A DNA stretch of 64,000 nt from Alphaproteobacteria bacterium (GCA_016793165.1 JAEULA010000118.1:1-64000); one strand, 5' to 3'. Shown: positions 51,432 to 60,464, numbered from the stretch's first letter. Notes: generated from the letters alone by a model not told the origin. Program-made: numbers and translations.

Positions 51432-52788
51432 GGAAGATCGGATCGACCTTGCCGCCCCACGGCCCGTTGAAGCGGTCGACGAGGATCTCGGCGGCCGTGC
51501 GGCCGGTCGCGGCGATCTCGACGAGCGGGTTGAGGAAATGCGTCTCGTCGGAATCGCCCATGCGGTTCATCCGCTTGCGCGCGCGCAGCCCCTCGACGGC
51601 GATCGCCACCACGCGCTGCGCGACGCGTTGCAGCTTCTCGCCGCGGAACGGCGTCTGCAGGCCATGGACCGGCACGTCGCGGCGCAGCGCATGCATCTCC
51701 TCGAGGGTCCAGTCCTTGACCAGGTCCCAGGCCGCATCGAGCGCGGTCGTGTCGTAGAGCAGGCCGACGAATAGCGCCGGCAGCGCGCAGAGCCGCTTCC
51801 ACGGCCCGCCATCGGCGCCGCGCATCTCCAGGAAGCGCTTCAGCCGCACCTCCGGGAACGCCGTCGTCAGGTGATCGATGAAGTCGGTGATGCGCGGGAC
51901 GTCGCCGAACTCGGCATTGAACTTCCCCGCCAGGAAGTCGCGGAAGCTGCGTCCGCTGAGATCGTGGTAGGTGCCGTTGCGGTACGCGAAGTACATCGGC
52001 ACGTCGCTGATGTAGTCGACGTAGCGCTCGTAGCCGAAGGCCGGGTCGAACACGAAGTCGAGCATGCCGGTGCGGTCGGGATCCGTGTCGGTCCAGACGT
52101 GGCTGCGCGCCGAGACCATGCCGGCGGGCCGGCCGTCGCGGAACGGCGAATTGGCGAAGAGCGCGGTCGCGACCGGCTGCAGTGCCAGCGACACGCGGAA
52201 CTTCTTCGCCATGTCGGCTTCGGACTCGTAGTCGAGATTTACCTGCACCGTGCAGGTGCGCAGCATCATGTCGTGCCCGAGCTTGCCCTTCTTCGTCATG
52301 TACTCGCGCATGATCTTGTAGCGGCCCTTGGGCATCCAGGGCACCTCCTCGCGCCGCCACTTCGGATCGAAGCCGAGGCCGAGCATGCCGGCGCCGATCT
52401 CGGCGCAGATCGCCTTGCACTCGACGAGGTGCCTGCTCACCTCGTCGCAGGTCTGGTGGATCGTCTCGAGCGGGGCGCCCGAAAGCTCGAACTGGCCGCC
52501 CGGCTCGAGCGTGACGCTGCCGCGATCGCGGACCAGCGCGATCGGCTTGCCGTTCTCCTCGACCGGCGTCCAGCCGAAGCGAGCGGCGAGCCCCTCGAGG
52601 AGTTTGCGGATCGTCGGGCCGTCGCCCTCGTAGGGCAGCCGGCGATGGTCGGACAGCGCGAAGACGAACTTCTCGTGCTCGGTCCCGATCCGCCAATCCG
52701 CCTTCGGCTTGGCGCCGGCGGCGATGTATTCGACGAGCTGGCGCCGGCTCTCGATCGGCGCGCCTTGCGTGGTCGGCGGTGCGGACAA
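51415..52788 (-). CDS. gshA: Glutamate-cysteine ligase
   Basis: First enzyme of glutathione synthesis, 457 residues, of the plant/alphaproteobacterial GCS2-like class. TTG start at 52788 proposed because CGGAG lies 7 nt upstream and gives the family-typical length; no ATG is available. Signatures: DWRIGTEHEKFVF, EGDGPTIRKLLEGLA, SVTLEPGGQFELSGAPLETIHQ, GMLGLGFDPKWRREEVPWMPKGRYKIM, CTVQVNLDYESEADM and FLEMRGADGGPWKRL. Located after rsmE on the same strand, as in many alphaproteobacteria. Confidence 0.95.
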   Translation of the reverse strand: MSAPPTTQGAPIESRRQLVEYIAAGAKPKADWRIGTEHEKFVFALSDHRRLPYEGDGPTIRKLLEGLAARFGWTPVEENGKPIALVRDRGSVTLEPGGQFELSGAPLETIHQTCDEVSRHLVECKAICAEIGAGMLGLGFDPKWRREEVPWMPKGRYKIMREYMTKKGKLGHDMMLRTCTVQVNLDYESEADMAKKFRVSLALQPVATALFANSPFRDGRPAGMVSARSHVWTDTDPDRTGMLDFVFDPAFGYERYVDYISDVPMYFAYRNGTYHDLSGRSFRDFLAGKFNAEFGDVPRITDFIDHLTTAFPEVRLKRFLEMRGADGGPWKRLCALPALFVGLLYDTTALDAAWDLVKDWTLEEMHALRRDVPVHGLQTPFRGEKLQRVAQRVVAIAVEGLRARKRMNRMGDSDETHFLNPLVEIAATGRTAAEILVDRFNGPWGGKVDPIFHEEAY

Positions 52789-53047
52789 GCGGAACTCCGT
52801 CAGTCGATTCGATGGCGCGGTCGTCGGCGACGGCCGCGAACTCCGGCGCAGGGCCGATGCCCGCGCCCGCAGATTCCGCGGGACGCGCTCAGCGTCGGGC
52901 CGTGGGGAACCCCGGGACGAAGCCCGGGCCCCGAACAAACAGGCGCAACGCCGCGGCGTCAAGCATGCCGGTGCCGCAGGAACGCCCCGCGGGCGAGAGA
53001 CCCTGACGGCAACGTTGTTGCGACGCGGATACCGGCGCGCGGCGCGC

Positions 53048-53830
53048 TCACCCGCTGGCAGGCGACGTCGCATCCTCGGCGATGAATCGCGGCGCCTGCG
53101 CGCCGTCGCCCGCGACCGCCTGCACCACTGCGAGCGCGGCGATCGCCGCGGTGTCGGCCTTGAGGATACGCGGGCCCAGACCGACGCGTCGCACCGAGGG
53201 ATGGCGTGCAAGCCGCTCGAACTCGTCGCGCGCGAAGCCGCCCTCCGGCCCGGTGAGCACCGCGAGCGGCCCCGACAGAGCGGCGAGCGCGGCGGCGATC
53301 GGCAGGCCGCCGCCGGATTCGTCGGCGACGATCAGCGCCCGGTCCGCCGGCCAGTCGTCGAGCAGCCTCGCGAGGTCGGTCGCCGGCTCGACGATCGGCA
53401 CGGCGAGCCGCTCGCTCTGCTCGGCGGCCTCGGTCGCGATCGCCGCGAGGCGCTCGCCGTTCACGCGCTCCATCACCGTATGCCGCGTGAAGACGGGGAT
53501 GAGCCGCGCGACGCCGAGCTCGGTCGCCTTCTCGACCATCGTGTCGAGGCGCGCGCGCTTGATCGGCGCGAAGCAGAGCCAGAGATCGGGCTCCGCCTGC
53601 GGCGGCCGGCGGCGCTCGCCGAGCGCGACGCTCGCGGCATTCTTGGTCAGCGCGGTGATCGTCGCGGCGAACTCGCCGTCCCGCGCGTTGAACACCGCGA
53701 TCCGGGCCCCCGGCGCGAGCCGCAGGACATTGCGCAGGTAATGGGCGCGCGCCGCGTCGAGAGTGAGCGTCGCGCCGGACAATCCGTCCGCGACATGCAG
53801 GCGCGCGGCGATGCGGGGATCGTTCGTCAT
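53048..53830 (-). CDS. rsmE: 16S rRNA (uracil(1498)-N(3))-methyltransferase
   Basis: SPOUT-class methyltransferase, 260 residues, modifying U1498 of 16S rRNA. Conserved: HYLRNVLRLAPGARIAVFNARDGEF (PUA-like N-terminal domain), LWLCFAPIKRARLDTMVEKATELGVARLIPVFTRHT, EAAEQSERLAVP, and the S-adenosylmethionine knot VLTGPEGGFARDEFE with VGLGPRILKADTAAIAALAVVQA. Start ATG at 53830. It lies 259 bp upstream of gshA and is divergent from a PaaI-type thioesterase. Confidence 0.95.
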   Translation of the reverse strand: MTNDPRIAARLHVADGLSGATLTLDAARAHYLRNVLRLAPGARIAVFNARDGEFAATITALTKNAASVALGERRRPPQAEPDLWLCFAPIKRARLDTMVEKATELGVARLIPVFTRHTVMERVNGERLAAIATEAAEQSERLAVPIVEPATDLARLLDDWPADRALIVADESGGGLPIAAALAALSGPLAVLTGPEGGFARDEFERLARHPSVRRVGLGPRILKADTAAIAALAVVQAVAGDGAQAPRFIAEDATSPASG

Positions 53831-53935
53831 GGCCGCGAGGCTAGCGATTGCCCGGCCGCAAGACGACGCGGAAAACGGGCCGCGAGCGGACCGGCGCCGG
53901 TCGCTGGTCGCTGGTCGCCGGTGTAGGATGCGGTC

Positions 53936-54412
53936 ATGTCCGAGACCAATCCCTTCACCGTCTTCGGCGTCGTCCCGCGCGACGAGGCGGTTCGCCGTTC
54001 CGGCCTCGAGTTCCTCCAGGACCTGCTGGCGCGACGAATCCCGGCGGCGCCGATCTCCGAGACCGCCGGATTCTGGCTCGCCGAGGTCGAAGCAGGGCGC
54101 GCCGTCTTTGTGGGCGTCCCGTCGGCGCGCTTCCTCAATCCCCTGGGCACGGTGCACGGCGGCTGGATGGCGACGCTGCTCGATTCGGCGATGGGCTGCG
54201 CCGTGCACAGCCTGCTCAAGGCCGGGCAGAGCTATACGACCGCGGAACTCAAGGTCAATTTCGTGCGGCCGGTGACACCCCGCTCCGGCACGCTGCGTTG
54301 CGATGGCAAGGTCGTCCACGGCGGCAACCGCCTCGCGACGGCGGAGGGGCGGCTCACAGATGCCACGGGGAAACTCCTCGCCCACGGCTCGACGACCTGC
54401 ATGATCCTCTGA
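53936..54412 (+). CDS. PaaI family hotdog-fold thioesterase
   Basis: Small acyl-CoA thioesterase, 158 residues. The hotdog signature is NPLGTVHGGWMATLLDSAMGCAVHS (catalytic Asp/Glu region), followed by TTAELKVNFVRPVTPRSGTLRCDGKVVHGGNRLATAEGRL. The first 45 residues are a helical extension. Substrate (phenylacetyl-CoA-like or general acyl-CoA) unknown. Starts a run of small genes (53936-55903) that include a VOC, a YciI and a DUF1428 protein. Confidence 0.92.
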   Translation: MSETNPFTVFGVVPRDEAVRRSGLEFLQDLLARRIPAAPISETAGFWLAEVEAGRAVFVGVPSARFLNPLGTVHGGWMATLLDSAMGCAVHSLLKAGQSYTTAELKVNFVRPVTPRSGTLRCDGKVVHGGNRLATAEGRLTDATGKLLAHGSTTCMIL

Positions 54413-54559
54413 CAGCCGGCCCTTGCCGGCACGGGTCGCCGACCGTTGCGCCGAAATTCGGCAACGCCATGTCGGAGCGGGCCGGGGTCGTTCGTCCTCG
54501 GAGCAGGGCCGCCGGATCGGACGGGGCCATCATCCACCAGTCCCAGCAGGAGAATACCC

Positions 54560-54973
54560 ATGACCATCCAGCCCTATCTGTTCTTCGACGGCCGCTGCGA
54601 GGAGGCGCTGACGTTCTATGGCAAGGCTCTCGGCGCGAAGGTCGAGATGCTGATGCGCTACAGGGAGTCCCCGGACAAGCCGCCGCCGGGGATGATCCCG
54701 CCGGGCAGCGAGAACAAGGTGATGCATGCCGCGATGCGGATCGGCGACGCGGTCGTGATGGCATCCGACGGGCATTGCGCGGGCCAGCCGAGCTTCAAGG
54801 GCTTCTCGCTGTCGATCCAGGCAGCGAACGAGGCCGAGGCCGATCGCCTCTTCGCCGCCCTCGGCGAGGGCGGCCAGGTACAGATGCCGATCGGCAAGAC
54901 CTTCTTCTCGCCCCGCTTCGGAATGGTCACCGACCGCTTCGGCGTCGGGTGGATGGTCATCGTGCCGGCGTGA
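54560..54973 (+). CDS. VOC family protein (PhnB/DUF3995-type glyoxalase fold)
   Basis: Vicinal-oxygen-chelate fold protein, 137 residues. Start at 54560 fixed by CAGGAG with good spacing. MTIQPYLFFDGRCEEALTFYGKALGAKVEMLMRYRESP and GSENKVMHAAMRIGDAVVMASDG are the PhnB-like signature; FSLSIQAANEAEADRLFAALGEGGQVQMPIGKTFFSPRFGMVTDRFGVGWMV completes the second module. Enzymatic role unknown. Followed 49 bp later by a YciI-like gene. Confidence 0.92.
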   Translation: MTIQPYLFFDGRCEEALTFYGKALGAKVEMLMRYRESPDKPPPGMIPPGSENKVMHAAMRIGDAVVMASDGHCAGQPSFKGFSLSIQAANEAEADRLFAALGEGGQVQMPIGKTFFSPRFGMVTDRFGVGWMVIVPA

Positions 54974-55022
54974 TCCCGCCGCGTCCTCGACCTGCCCCCG
55001 CCCGAACGACAGGAGTTCCGAC

Positions 55023-55451
55023 ATGCGCTTCATGCTTTTGATGATTCCCAAGGGTTACGAGGCGGCCGCGCCCGGCGCGATGCCGCCCGCCGACCGCGTC
55101 GCCGAGATGATGCGGTTCAACGCGGCGATGCAGGAAGCCGGGATCCTCATCGGGCTCGACGGCCTGCACCCGCCGTCGATGGGCGCGCGCGTCAGCTTCC
55201 CCGCGGGCAAGCCGGTGGTCGCGCACGCGCCGTACCCGGGCGTGCACGAGGTCCTCGGCGGCTACTGGATGATCCGCGTCGCCTCGCGCGACGAGGCCAT
55301 CGCCTGGGCGTCGCGCTGCCCGGCCGCCGAGAACGAGACCATCGAGGTCCGCCAGGTGCAGGAGATGGCCGATTTTCCGGCCGACGTGCAGAAGGCCGCC
55401 GCCGGCTTCGAGAAGATGCAGCCGGGCGGCGCGTCGGCCGCCGGATCGTGA
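55023..55451 (+). CDS. YciI/DGPF-domain protein
   Basis: Small ferredoxin-like (dimeric alpha-beta barrel) protein, 142 residues: MRFMLLMIPKGYEAAAPGAMPPADRVAEMMRFNAAMQEAGILIGLDGLHP and IRVASRDEAIAWASRCPAAENETIEVRQVQEMADFP match the DGPF family. Such genes often accompany ECF sigma factors (group ECF42), but no sigma factor gene lies here. Function unknown. Confidence 0.92.
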   Translation: MRFMLLMIPKGYEAAAPGAMPPADRVAEMMRFNAAMQEAGILIGLDGLHPPSMGARVSFPAGKPVVAHAPYPGVHEVLGGYWMIRVASRDEAIAWASRCPAAENETIEVRQVQEMADFPADVQKAAAGFEKMQPGGASAAGS

Positions 55452-55543
55452 CGATCCGGCGGTCGAGCACGCTGCAGCGCCCGAAACGCGCCCGGACCTA
55501 GGCGCGGCCGCCCTTCTACGCACCGATCTTGAAGGAGACGATG

Positions 55544-55903
55544 ATGCGATACGTCGACGGCTTCCTGCTGCCGGTCCCGAAGCGGAACATGAAGGCCTAT
55601 CTGCGCATGGCCAAGGCGGCCGCGCGAATATGGCGCGAGCACGGCGCACTCGAGTATCGCGAGGCCGTCGGCGACGACCTCGCGGTGAAGATGGGCGTCT
55701 CGTTCCCGCGCCGCGCGAAATCGAAGGCCGGCGAGACGGTGGTCTTCGCCTGGATCGTCTACAAGTCGCGCGCCCATCGCGACCGCGTGAACGCGAAGGT
55801 GATGAAGGACCCGCGGCTCGCGGCGATGATGAAGGACGCGGCGATGCCGTTCGACTGCAAGCGCATGTCCTACGGCGGCTTCGCGATCAAGGTCGCGGCC
55901 TGA
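55544..55903 (+). CDS. DUF1428 family protein
   Basis: Small dimeric alpha-beta-barrel protein, 119 residues from MRYVDGFLLPVPKRNMKAYLRMAKAA. The start at 55544 is preferred: AAGGAG (55532-55537) lies 6 nt upstream; the TTG at 55529 precedes that site and cannot be the start, and the ATG at 55541 has only 3-nt spacing. Conserved: WREHGALEYREAVGDDL and VFAWIVYKSRAHRDRVNAKVMKDPR. Role unknown. Convergent with the groEL paralogue 31 bp away. Confidence 0.9.
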   Translation: MRYVDGFLLPVPKRNMKAYLRMAKAAARIWREHGALEYREAVGDDLAVKMGVSFPRRAKSKAGETVVFAWIVYKSRAHRDRVNAKVMKDPRLAAMMKDAAMPFDCKRMSYGGFAIKVAA

Positions 55904-55933
55904 GGCCGCGCGCGACGCGCGACACCGTGCACC

Positions 55934-57556
55934 TCACATCGGCATCTCGGGTGCCGGCGCGCGCTCGGGCTTCTCGTCGGGGATCTCGGTCATCGTGGCC
56001 TCGGTGAGGAGCAGCACGCTCGCAACCGACACCGCGTTCTCGAGGGCGATGCGCACGACCTTGGTCGGATCGATGATCCCGGCCTCGACGAGATCGACAT
56101 AGGTCTTGGTCGCCGCGTCGAGGCCGACATTCCCGGTCTCGGCGACCATGCGCGCGACCGCCACGCCGCCGTCGACCGACGAGTTCTCGGCGATCTGACG
56201 CGCCGGCATCTCGAGCGAACGCCTGAGCACCTGCACGCCCGTGCGCTCGTCGCCGTCGCATTGCGCCTCCTCGCGCGCGACGGCGTCGAGGCAGCGCAGC
56301 AGCGCCAGTCCGCCGCCGGGAACGATGCCCTCGGCGACGGCGGCCTTGGTCGCGCTGATCGCGTCGTCGAGCGCCTCCTTCTTGGCCTTCATCTCGGCCT
56401 CCGACGGCGCGCCGACGCGGATCACGGCCACGCCGCCGGCGAGCTTGGCCAGCCGCTCCTGCAGCTTCTCCTTGTCGTAGTCGCTGGTCGCCTTGTCGAT
56501 CTCGCGACGGATCTGCTCGATGCGCGCGTCGATCAGCCGCCGGGCGCCCGCGCCGCCGATGACCGTGGTGGCGTCCTTGTCGACCACGATGCGCTTGGCG
56601 CGGCCGAGCTGGGCCAGCGTCACCATCTCGAGCTTCAGGCCGAGCTCCTCGGTGATCACCTCGCCGCCCGTCAGCACCGCGATGTCCTGCAGCATCGCCT
56701 TCCGGCGGTCGCCGAAGCCCGGCGCCTTGACCGCGCATCCCTTCAGGGCGCCGCGCAGCTGGTTGACGATCAGCGTCGCCAGCGCCTCGCCGTCGATGTC
56801 CTCCGCGATCACGCACAGCGGCCGCCCGGACTTCGCCACCTGCTCGAGGAGCGGGATCAGGTCCTTGAGGATCGAGAGCTTGCGATCGCAGATCAGGACA
56901 TAGGCGTCCTCGAGGACCGCCTCCATCTTGTCCGCGTCGGTGATGAAATAGGGCGAGACGAAGCCGCGATCGAACTGCATGCCCTCGACGACGTCGAGCG
57001 CCGTCTCCGTCGTCTTCGACTCCTCGACGGTGATGACGCCCTCGGCGCCGATCTTCTCCATCGCCTCGGCGACCAGCTCGCCGATGGCGGGATCGTTGTG
57101 CGCGGAGATGGTCGCGACCTGCGCGCGCTCCTTGCGCGTCTTCACCGGCCGCGACTGCGCCTTCAGCGCGGCGATCACGGCGCGCGCGCCGCGCTCGAGG
57201 CCGCGCTTGAGATCGATCGCGCTGGCGCCCGCCACCACGTTGCGGATGCCGTCGGCGAAGATCGCGTGCGCCAGCACCGTCGAGGTGCTGGTGCCGTCGC
57301 CGACGATGTCGCCGGTCTTCTCCGCCGCCTGGCGCAGCATCTGCGCGCCGAGATTCTCTTCGGGATCCTTGAGTTCGAACTCCTTGGCGATGGTGACGCC
57401 GTCGTTGCAGACCAGCGGCGCGCCCCACTTGCGCTGCATCAGCACCGACTTCGACTTCGGGCCCAGGGTGACGCGCACGGCGTCCGCCAGCTGGGTCACG
57501 CCGCGCAGGATCTTCTCGCGCGCGGCCGAGCGGAAAAGGACGTTCTTGTGGGCCAT
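55934..57556 (-). CDS. groL: GroEL-type 60-kDa chaperonin without adjacent groES
   Basis: Chaperonin subunit, 540 residues from MAHKNVLFRSAAREKILRG. ATP-site motifs: VTLGPKSKSVLM, NDGVTIAKE, GDGTSTSTVLA and GIVPGGGLALLRC; apical domain with GVITVEESKT and the MQFDRGFVSPYFITDADKMEA block. It lacks the GGM-repeat C-terminus of the housekeeping GroEL, ending PERAPAPEMPM, and no groES is present in the window. GGGGAG precedes the ATG. No CIRCE element seen. Probably a secondary GroEL paralogue, as several alphaproteobacteria have. Confidence 0.95.
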   Translation of the reverse strand: MAHKNVLFRSAAREKILRGVTQLADAVRVTLGPKSKSVLMQRKWGAPLVCNDGVTIAKEFELKDPEENLGAQMLRQAAEKTGDIVGDGTSTSTVLAHAIFADGIRNVVAGASAIDLKRGLERGARAVIAALKAQSRPVKTRKERAQVATISAHNDPAIGELVAEAMEKIGAEGVITVEESKTTETALDVVEGMQFDRGFVSPYFITDADKMEAVLEDAYVLICDRKLSILKDLIPLLEQVAKSGRPLCVIAEDIDGEALATLIVNQLRGALKGCAVKAPGFGDRRKAMLQDIAVLTGGEVITEELGLKLEMVTLAQLGRAKRIVVDKDATTVIGGAGARRLIDARIEQIRREIDKATSDYDKEKLQERLAKLAGGVAVIRVGAPSEAEMKAKKEALDDAISATKAAVAEGIVPGGGLALLRCLDAVAREEAQCDGDERTGVQVLRRSLEMPARQIAENSSVDGGVAVARMVAETGNVGLDAATKTYVDLVEAGIIDPTKVVRIALENAVSVASVLLLTEATMTEIPDEKPERAPAPEMPM

Positions 57557-57656
57557 GGCACGACTCCCCGCTGCGTTGCGAAGAGGGAAGTGTCGAGCCA
57601 AAACCGGAGCGGCGGATTGATTCCGGTCATGAAACGCCGTCGACGCCCGGGTGCGC

Positions 57657-58298
57657 TCACGGCTCCCGAGCCGGCACGACCGGCGCCCCGGTCCAGGCCT
57701 CGATCGCCTCGAGGAGCTCGGTGTAGCGTGCCACCGGCCGCAACGGCGTCACCAGCCGTCGCAACTCGCCGCCGTCGTGGCCATAGAGGACGAGATGGCG
57801 CGTCGGCGCCGGCTGGTCCGCACGCCGATAGGCGCGCGATCCGCGCTCGACCAGGCGCACGGCGCCGACATCGGCCCAGCGGACGGCGAAGATGTCGCCC
57901 GCGCGGCCGCGCATGCGCAGCCCGGCGGCATCCGCGGTGATGCGCTCCTGGCGCTCGAACCACGCCGAGACGGCACAGAACGCGGCGATCGCCAGCACGA
58001 AGACGCCGGCCGGATAGCTCAGCCATGCGGTCCACAGCATGTCGGGCGTGCCGAGAAGCGACCCGCCGAGGACGAAAAGGCCGATCGCCCAGCCGGTGCT
58101 CGACGTCGAAATCTGGCGTGCCGGCAGCAGCTCGATCGGCGCCGCGGGCGCCCTGGCGGGCCCTCGTGCGGCACGCCCGCGCTGCTGGGCGTCGATCAGC
58201 GAATCGATGCGGCGGCTCATGCGCCGCATGAACCAGATACCGAAGGCGACGGCGCCGCCGGCGAGCCCGGCCATGCCGAGGAGGATCAGTGCCGCCAT
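57657..58298 (-). CDS. Hypothetical membrane protein, 213 residues
   Basis: No family recognised with confidence. Helix 1 at 3-23 (ALILLGMAGLAGGAVAFGIWF), a basic linker, then two helices near 68-112 (GWAIGLFVLGGSLLG and YPAGVFVLAIAAFCAVSAW), and a C-terminal soluble domain (ITADAAGLRMRGRAGDIFAVRWADVGAVRLVERG) that looks like a PH/DUF-type beta domain following membrane helices. It sits between the groEL paralogue and the amino-acid ABC operon, on the same strand as both. Confidence 0.68.
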   Translation of the reverse strand: MAALILLGMAGLAGGAVAFGIWFMRRMSRRIDSLIDAQQRGRAARGPARAPAAPIELLPARQISTSSTGWAIGLFVLGGSLLGTPDMLWTAWLSYPAGVFVLAIAAFCAVSAWFERQERITADAAGLRMRGRAGDIFAVRWADVGAVRLVERGSRAYRRADQPAPTRHLVLYGHDGGELRRLVTPLRPVARYTELLEAIEAWTGAPVVPAREP

Positions 58299-58323
58299 GG
58301 CGGCCCGGGGTCCCGCGCCACCC

Positions 58324-59052
58324 TCAGTGCTGCAGGATCTTCGACAGGAAGAGCTGCGCGCGCTCGCTGCGCGGCGTGCCGAAGAAGGTGTCCTTCGGCG
58401 CGTCCTCGACGATCGCGCCCTGGTCCATGAACACGACGCGGTGGGCGACCTTTCGCGCGAAGCCCATCTCGTGCGTGACGACCGCCATGGTCATGCCCTC
58501 ATGGGCGAGCGCGACCATGACCTCCAGCACCTCCGTGATCATCTCCGGATCGAGCGCCGAGGTCGGCTCGTCGAACAGCATGGCGATCGGATCCATCGCC
58601 AGGGCCCGCGCGATCGCCACGCGCTGCTGCTGGCCGCCGGAGAGCTGCGCCGGGTACTTGACTGCGTGCTCGGCCAGACCGATGCGCGCGAGCAGCTCGC
58701 GCGCCTTCGCCTCCGCCGCGGTGCGATCGCGGCCGAGCACCTTCTGCTGCGCGAGCACGATGTTCTCGGTCGCGGTCATGTGCGGAAAGAGCTCGAAGTT
58801 CTGGAACACCATGCCGATGCGCGAGCGCAGGCGGGGCAGGTTGGTCGCGCGGTCGCCGACGGAGACGCCGTCGACCGAGATCCGGCCCTGGGTGAAGGGC
58901 TCGAGCCCGTTCACGCACTTGATCAGGGTGCTCTTGCCCGAGCCGGACGGCCCGCAGATCACGACCACCTCGCCCTTGGCGATGCGCAGCGAGCAGTCGT
59001 TGAGCACGCGGAAATCGCCGTACCACTTGCTCACGTTCTCGATCTCGATCAC
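58324..59052 (-). CDS. Polar amino-acid ABC transporter ATP-binding protein (GltL/GlnQ type)
   Basis: ATPase of an amino-acid importer, 242 residues. GTG start at 59052 overlaps the permease stop (GTGA). Walker A GPSGSGKST, Q-loop MVFQNFELFPHMTATEN, signature LSGGQQQR, Walker B IAMLFDEPTSALDPEM, H-loop THEMGFARKVA. The length and spacing are those of the HisP/GlnQ subfamily. Last gene of a four-gene operon with a GltI-type receptor (60528-61412). Confidence 0.95.
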   Translation of the reverse strand: MIEIENVSKWYGDFRVLNDCSLRIAKGEVVVICGPSGSGKSTLIKCVNGLEPFTQGRISVDGVSVGDRATNLPRLRSRIGMVFQNFELFPHMTATENIVLAQQKVLGRDRTAAEAKARELLARIGLAEHAVKYPAQLSGGQQQRVAIARALAMDPIAMLFDEPTSALDPEMITEVLEVMVALAHEGMTMAVVTHEMGFARKVAHRVVFMDQGAIVEDAPKDTFFGTPRSERAQLFLSKILQH

Positions 59053-59708
59053 AGCGCGTATCTCCGACGCAGACGGTTCACCAGGCGCGACGCGCCGAAG
59101 CAGATCACCAGGAAGACGAGCGCCACGAACAGGTAGAGCTCGGTCGGGCGGTTGTCGCGGCTGGCGACGATCTCGGCCGAAGTCAGGAAGTCGCGCAGGC
59201 CGACGACGTAGACCAGCGAGGTGTCCTGCAGCATCACGATCGACTGGGTCAGCAGGACGGGGACCATGTTGCGCACGGCCTGCGGCAGCACGACCCAGCG
59301 CATGGACTGGATCGGCGTGAGGCCGAGCGCGAGCGCGGCGGCGATCTGGCCGCGGCGCACGCTCGAGATGCCGGCGCGGATGATCTCGGAGTAGTAGGCC
59401 GCCTCGAACATCACGAAGGCGATCAGCACGGAATAGAAGCCGCTGATCGACGTTCCGGTGATCTTCGGCACCAGCGTATAGAACCAGAAGATCACGAGGA
59501 TCAGCGGCATCGAGCGCAGGAAGTTGACGTAGCCGGCGACCAGCCACGCCACCGGCTTGACCGGCGACAGGCGCAGCACCGCGAGCACGAGGCCCAGCGC
59601 GAGGCCGCCGGCGACGGCGAGCGCGGTGAGCTGCAGCGTCAGCAGCATGCCGTTCCACAGGAACGGCGCGGCGCGCACGAGGACGCCCAGGTCGAAGCCG
59701 GCGAACAT
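59049..59708 (-). CDS. Amino-acid ABC transporter permease (GltK type)
   Basis: Inner-membrane permease, 219 residues. PFLWNGMLLTLQLTALAVAGGLALGLVLAVLRLSP is the HEQRo family start; the EAA motif is AALALGLTPIQSMRWVVLPQAVRNMVPVLLTQSIVMLQDTSLVYVVG. The ATG directly abuts the previous permease stop, and its own stop overlaps the ATPase start by 4 nt. It pairs with the upstream permease. Confidence 0.95.
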   Translation of the reverse strand: MFAGFDLGVLVRAAPFLWNGMLLTLQLTALAVAGGLALGLVLAVLRLSPVKPVAWLVAGYVNFLRSMPLILVIFWFYTLVPKITGTSISGFYSVLIAFVMFEAAYYSEIIRAGISSVRRGQIAAALALGLTPIQSMRWVVLPQAVRNMVPVLLTQSIVMLQDTSLVYVVGLRDFLTSAEIVASRDNRPTELYLFVALVFLVICFGASRLVNRLRRRYAL

Positions 59709-60434
59709 CTACTTCGACCCCACGGTGATCGCGCCGACGATGCGGGTGCGCCGCTCGACGACGCGCATGACCAGGATCACGAGGCCGGTGACGAGGCAGT
59801 AGAGCACCGTCGCGGTGGTGAAGGCCTCGAAGGCCGCGAAGGTGTACTCCTCGATCTGGCGCGCCTGCGAGGTCAGCTCCAGCACGCCGATGGTCAGCGC
59901 CAGCGACGAGTTCTTGAACACCCCGAGGAAATCGCTGGTCAGCGGCGGGATGATGGTGCGGTAGCCGACGGGCAGCAGCACGTAGCGGTAGACCTGCAGC
60001 TCGGTCAGCCCCATCGCGCGGCCAGCGTTGCGCTGGCCGCGGGGGATCGACTCGATGCCCGAGCGGACCTGCTCCGCGACGCGCGAAGCCGTGTAGAGGC
60101 CGAGGCAGACCACGGCGGTCACGAACTGCGGGTGCGGCAGGTCGCGCTTGATCCAGCGGCCCCAGTCGGACGGCAGCAGCTCCGGCACGACGAAGTACCA
60201 GAGGAACATCTGCACCAGCAGTGGGATGTTGCGGAAGAGCTCGACATAGGCCGTGCCGATCGCGCGCAGCGGCGCGCTCTCGGTCGTGCGCGCGATGCCG
60301 ATCGCCGAGCCGAGCGGGAATGCGATCGCCCAGGCGAGCAGCGCGATCAGGCAGGTGTTGCCGAAGCCGGAGACGATCCAGCCGAAATACGGATCCTTGA
60401 GGAGGATCGGCCAGTTCCAGTTGTAGGCGCCCAT
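59709..60434 (-). CDS. Amino-acid ABC transporter permease (GltJ type)
   Basis: First permease of the amino-acid importer, 241 residues. Typical: NWPILLKDPYFGWIVSGFGNTCLIALLAWAIAFPLGS, AYVELFRNIPLLVQMFLWYFVVPE, the EAA motif AGRAMGLTELQVYRYVLLPVGYRTIIPPLTSDFLGVFKNSSLALTIGVLEL. The IPLLVQ and KNSSLA blocks mark the glutamate/aspartate subgroup. It lies 93 bp downstream of its binding-protein gene, across a strong hairpin (60465-60502). Confidence 0.95.
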   Translation of the reverse strand: MGAYNWNWPILLKDPYFGWIVSGFGNTCLIALLAWAIAFPLGSAIGIARTTESAPLRAIGTAYVELFRNIPLLVQMFLWYFVVPELLPSDWGRWIKRDLPHPQFVTAVVCLGLYTASRVAEQVRSGIESIPRGQRNAGRAMGLTELQVYRYVLLPVGYRTIIPPLTSDFLGVFKNSSLALTIGVLELTSQARQIEEYTFAAFEAFTTATVLYCLVTGLVILVMRVVERRTRIVGAITVGSK

Positions 60435-60464
60435 CGTCGATCGCCGCCAGCACCGCGCCCCGGG

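Noticed and set aside
55529..55543. TTG at 55529 or ATG at 55541 as start of the DUF1428 gene
   Set aside because: The ribosome site AAGGAG (55532-55537) lies after the TTG and too close to the first ATG; family proteins begin with MxYVDGF.
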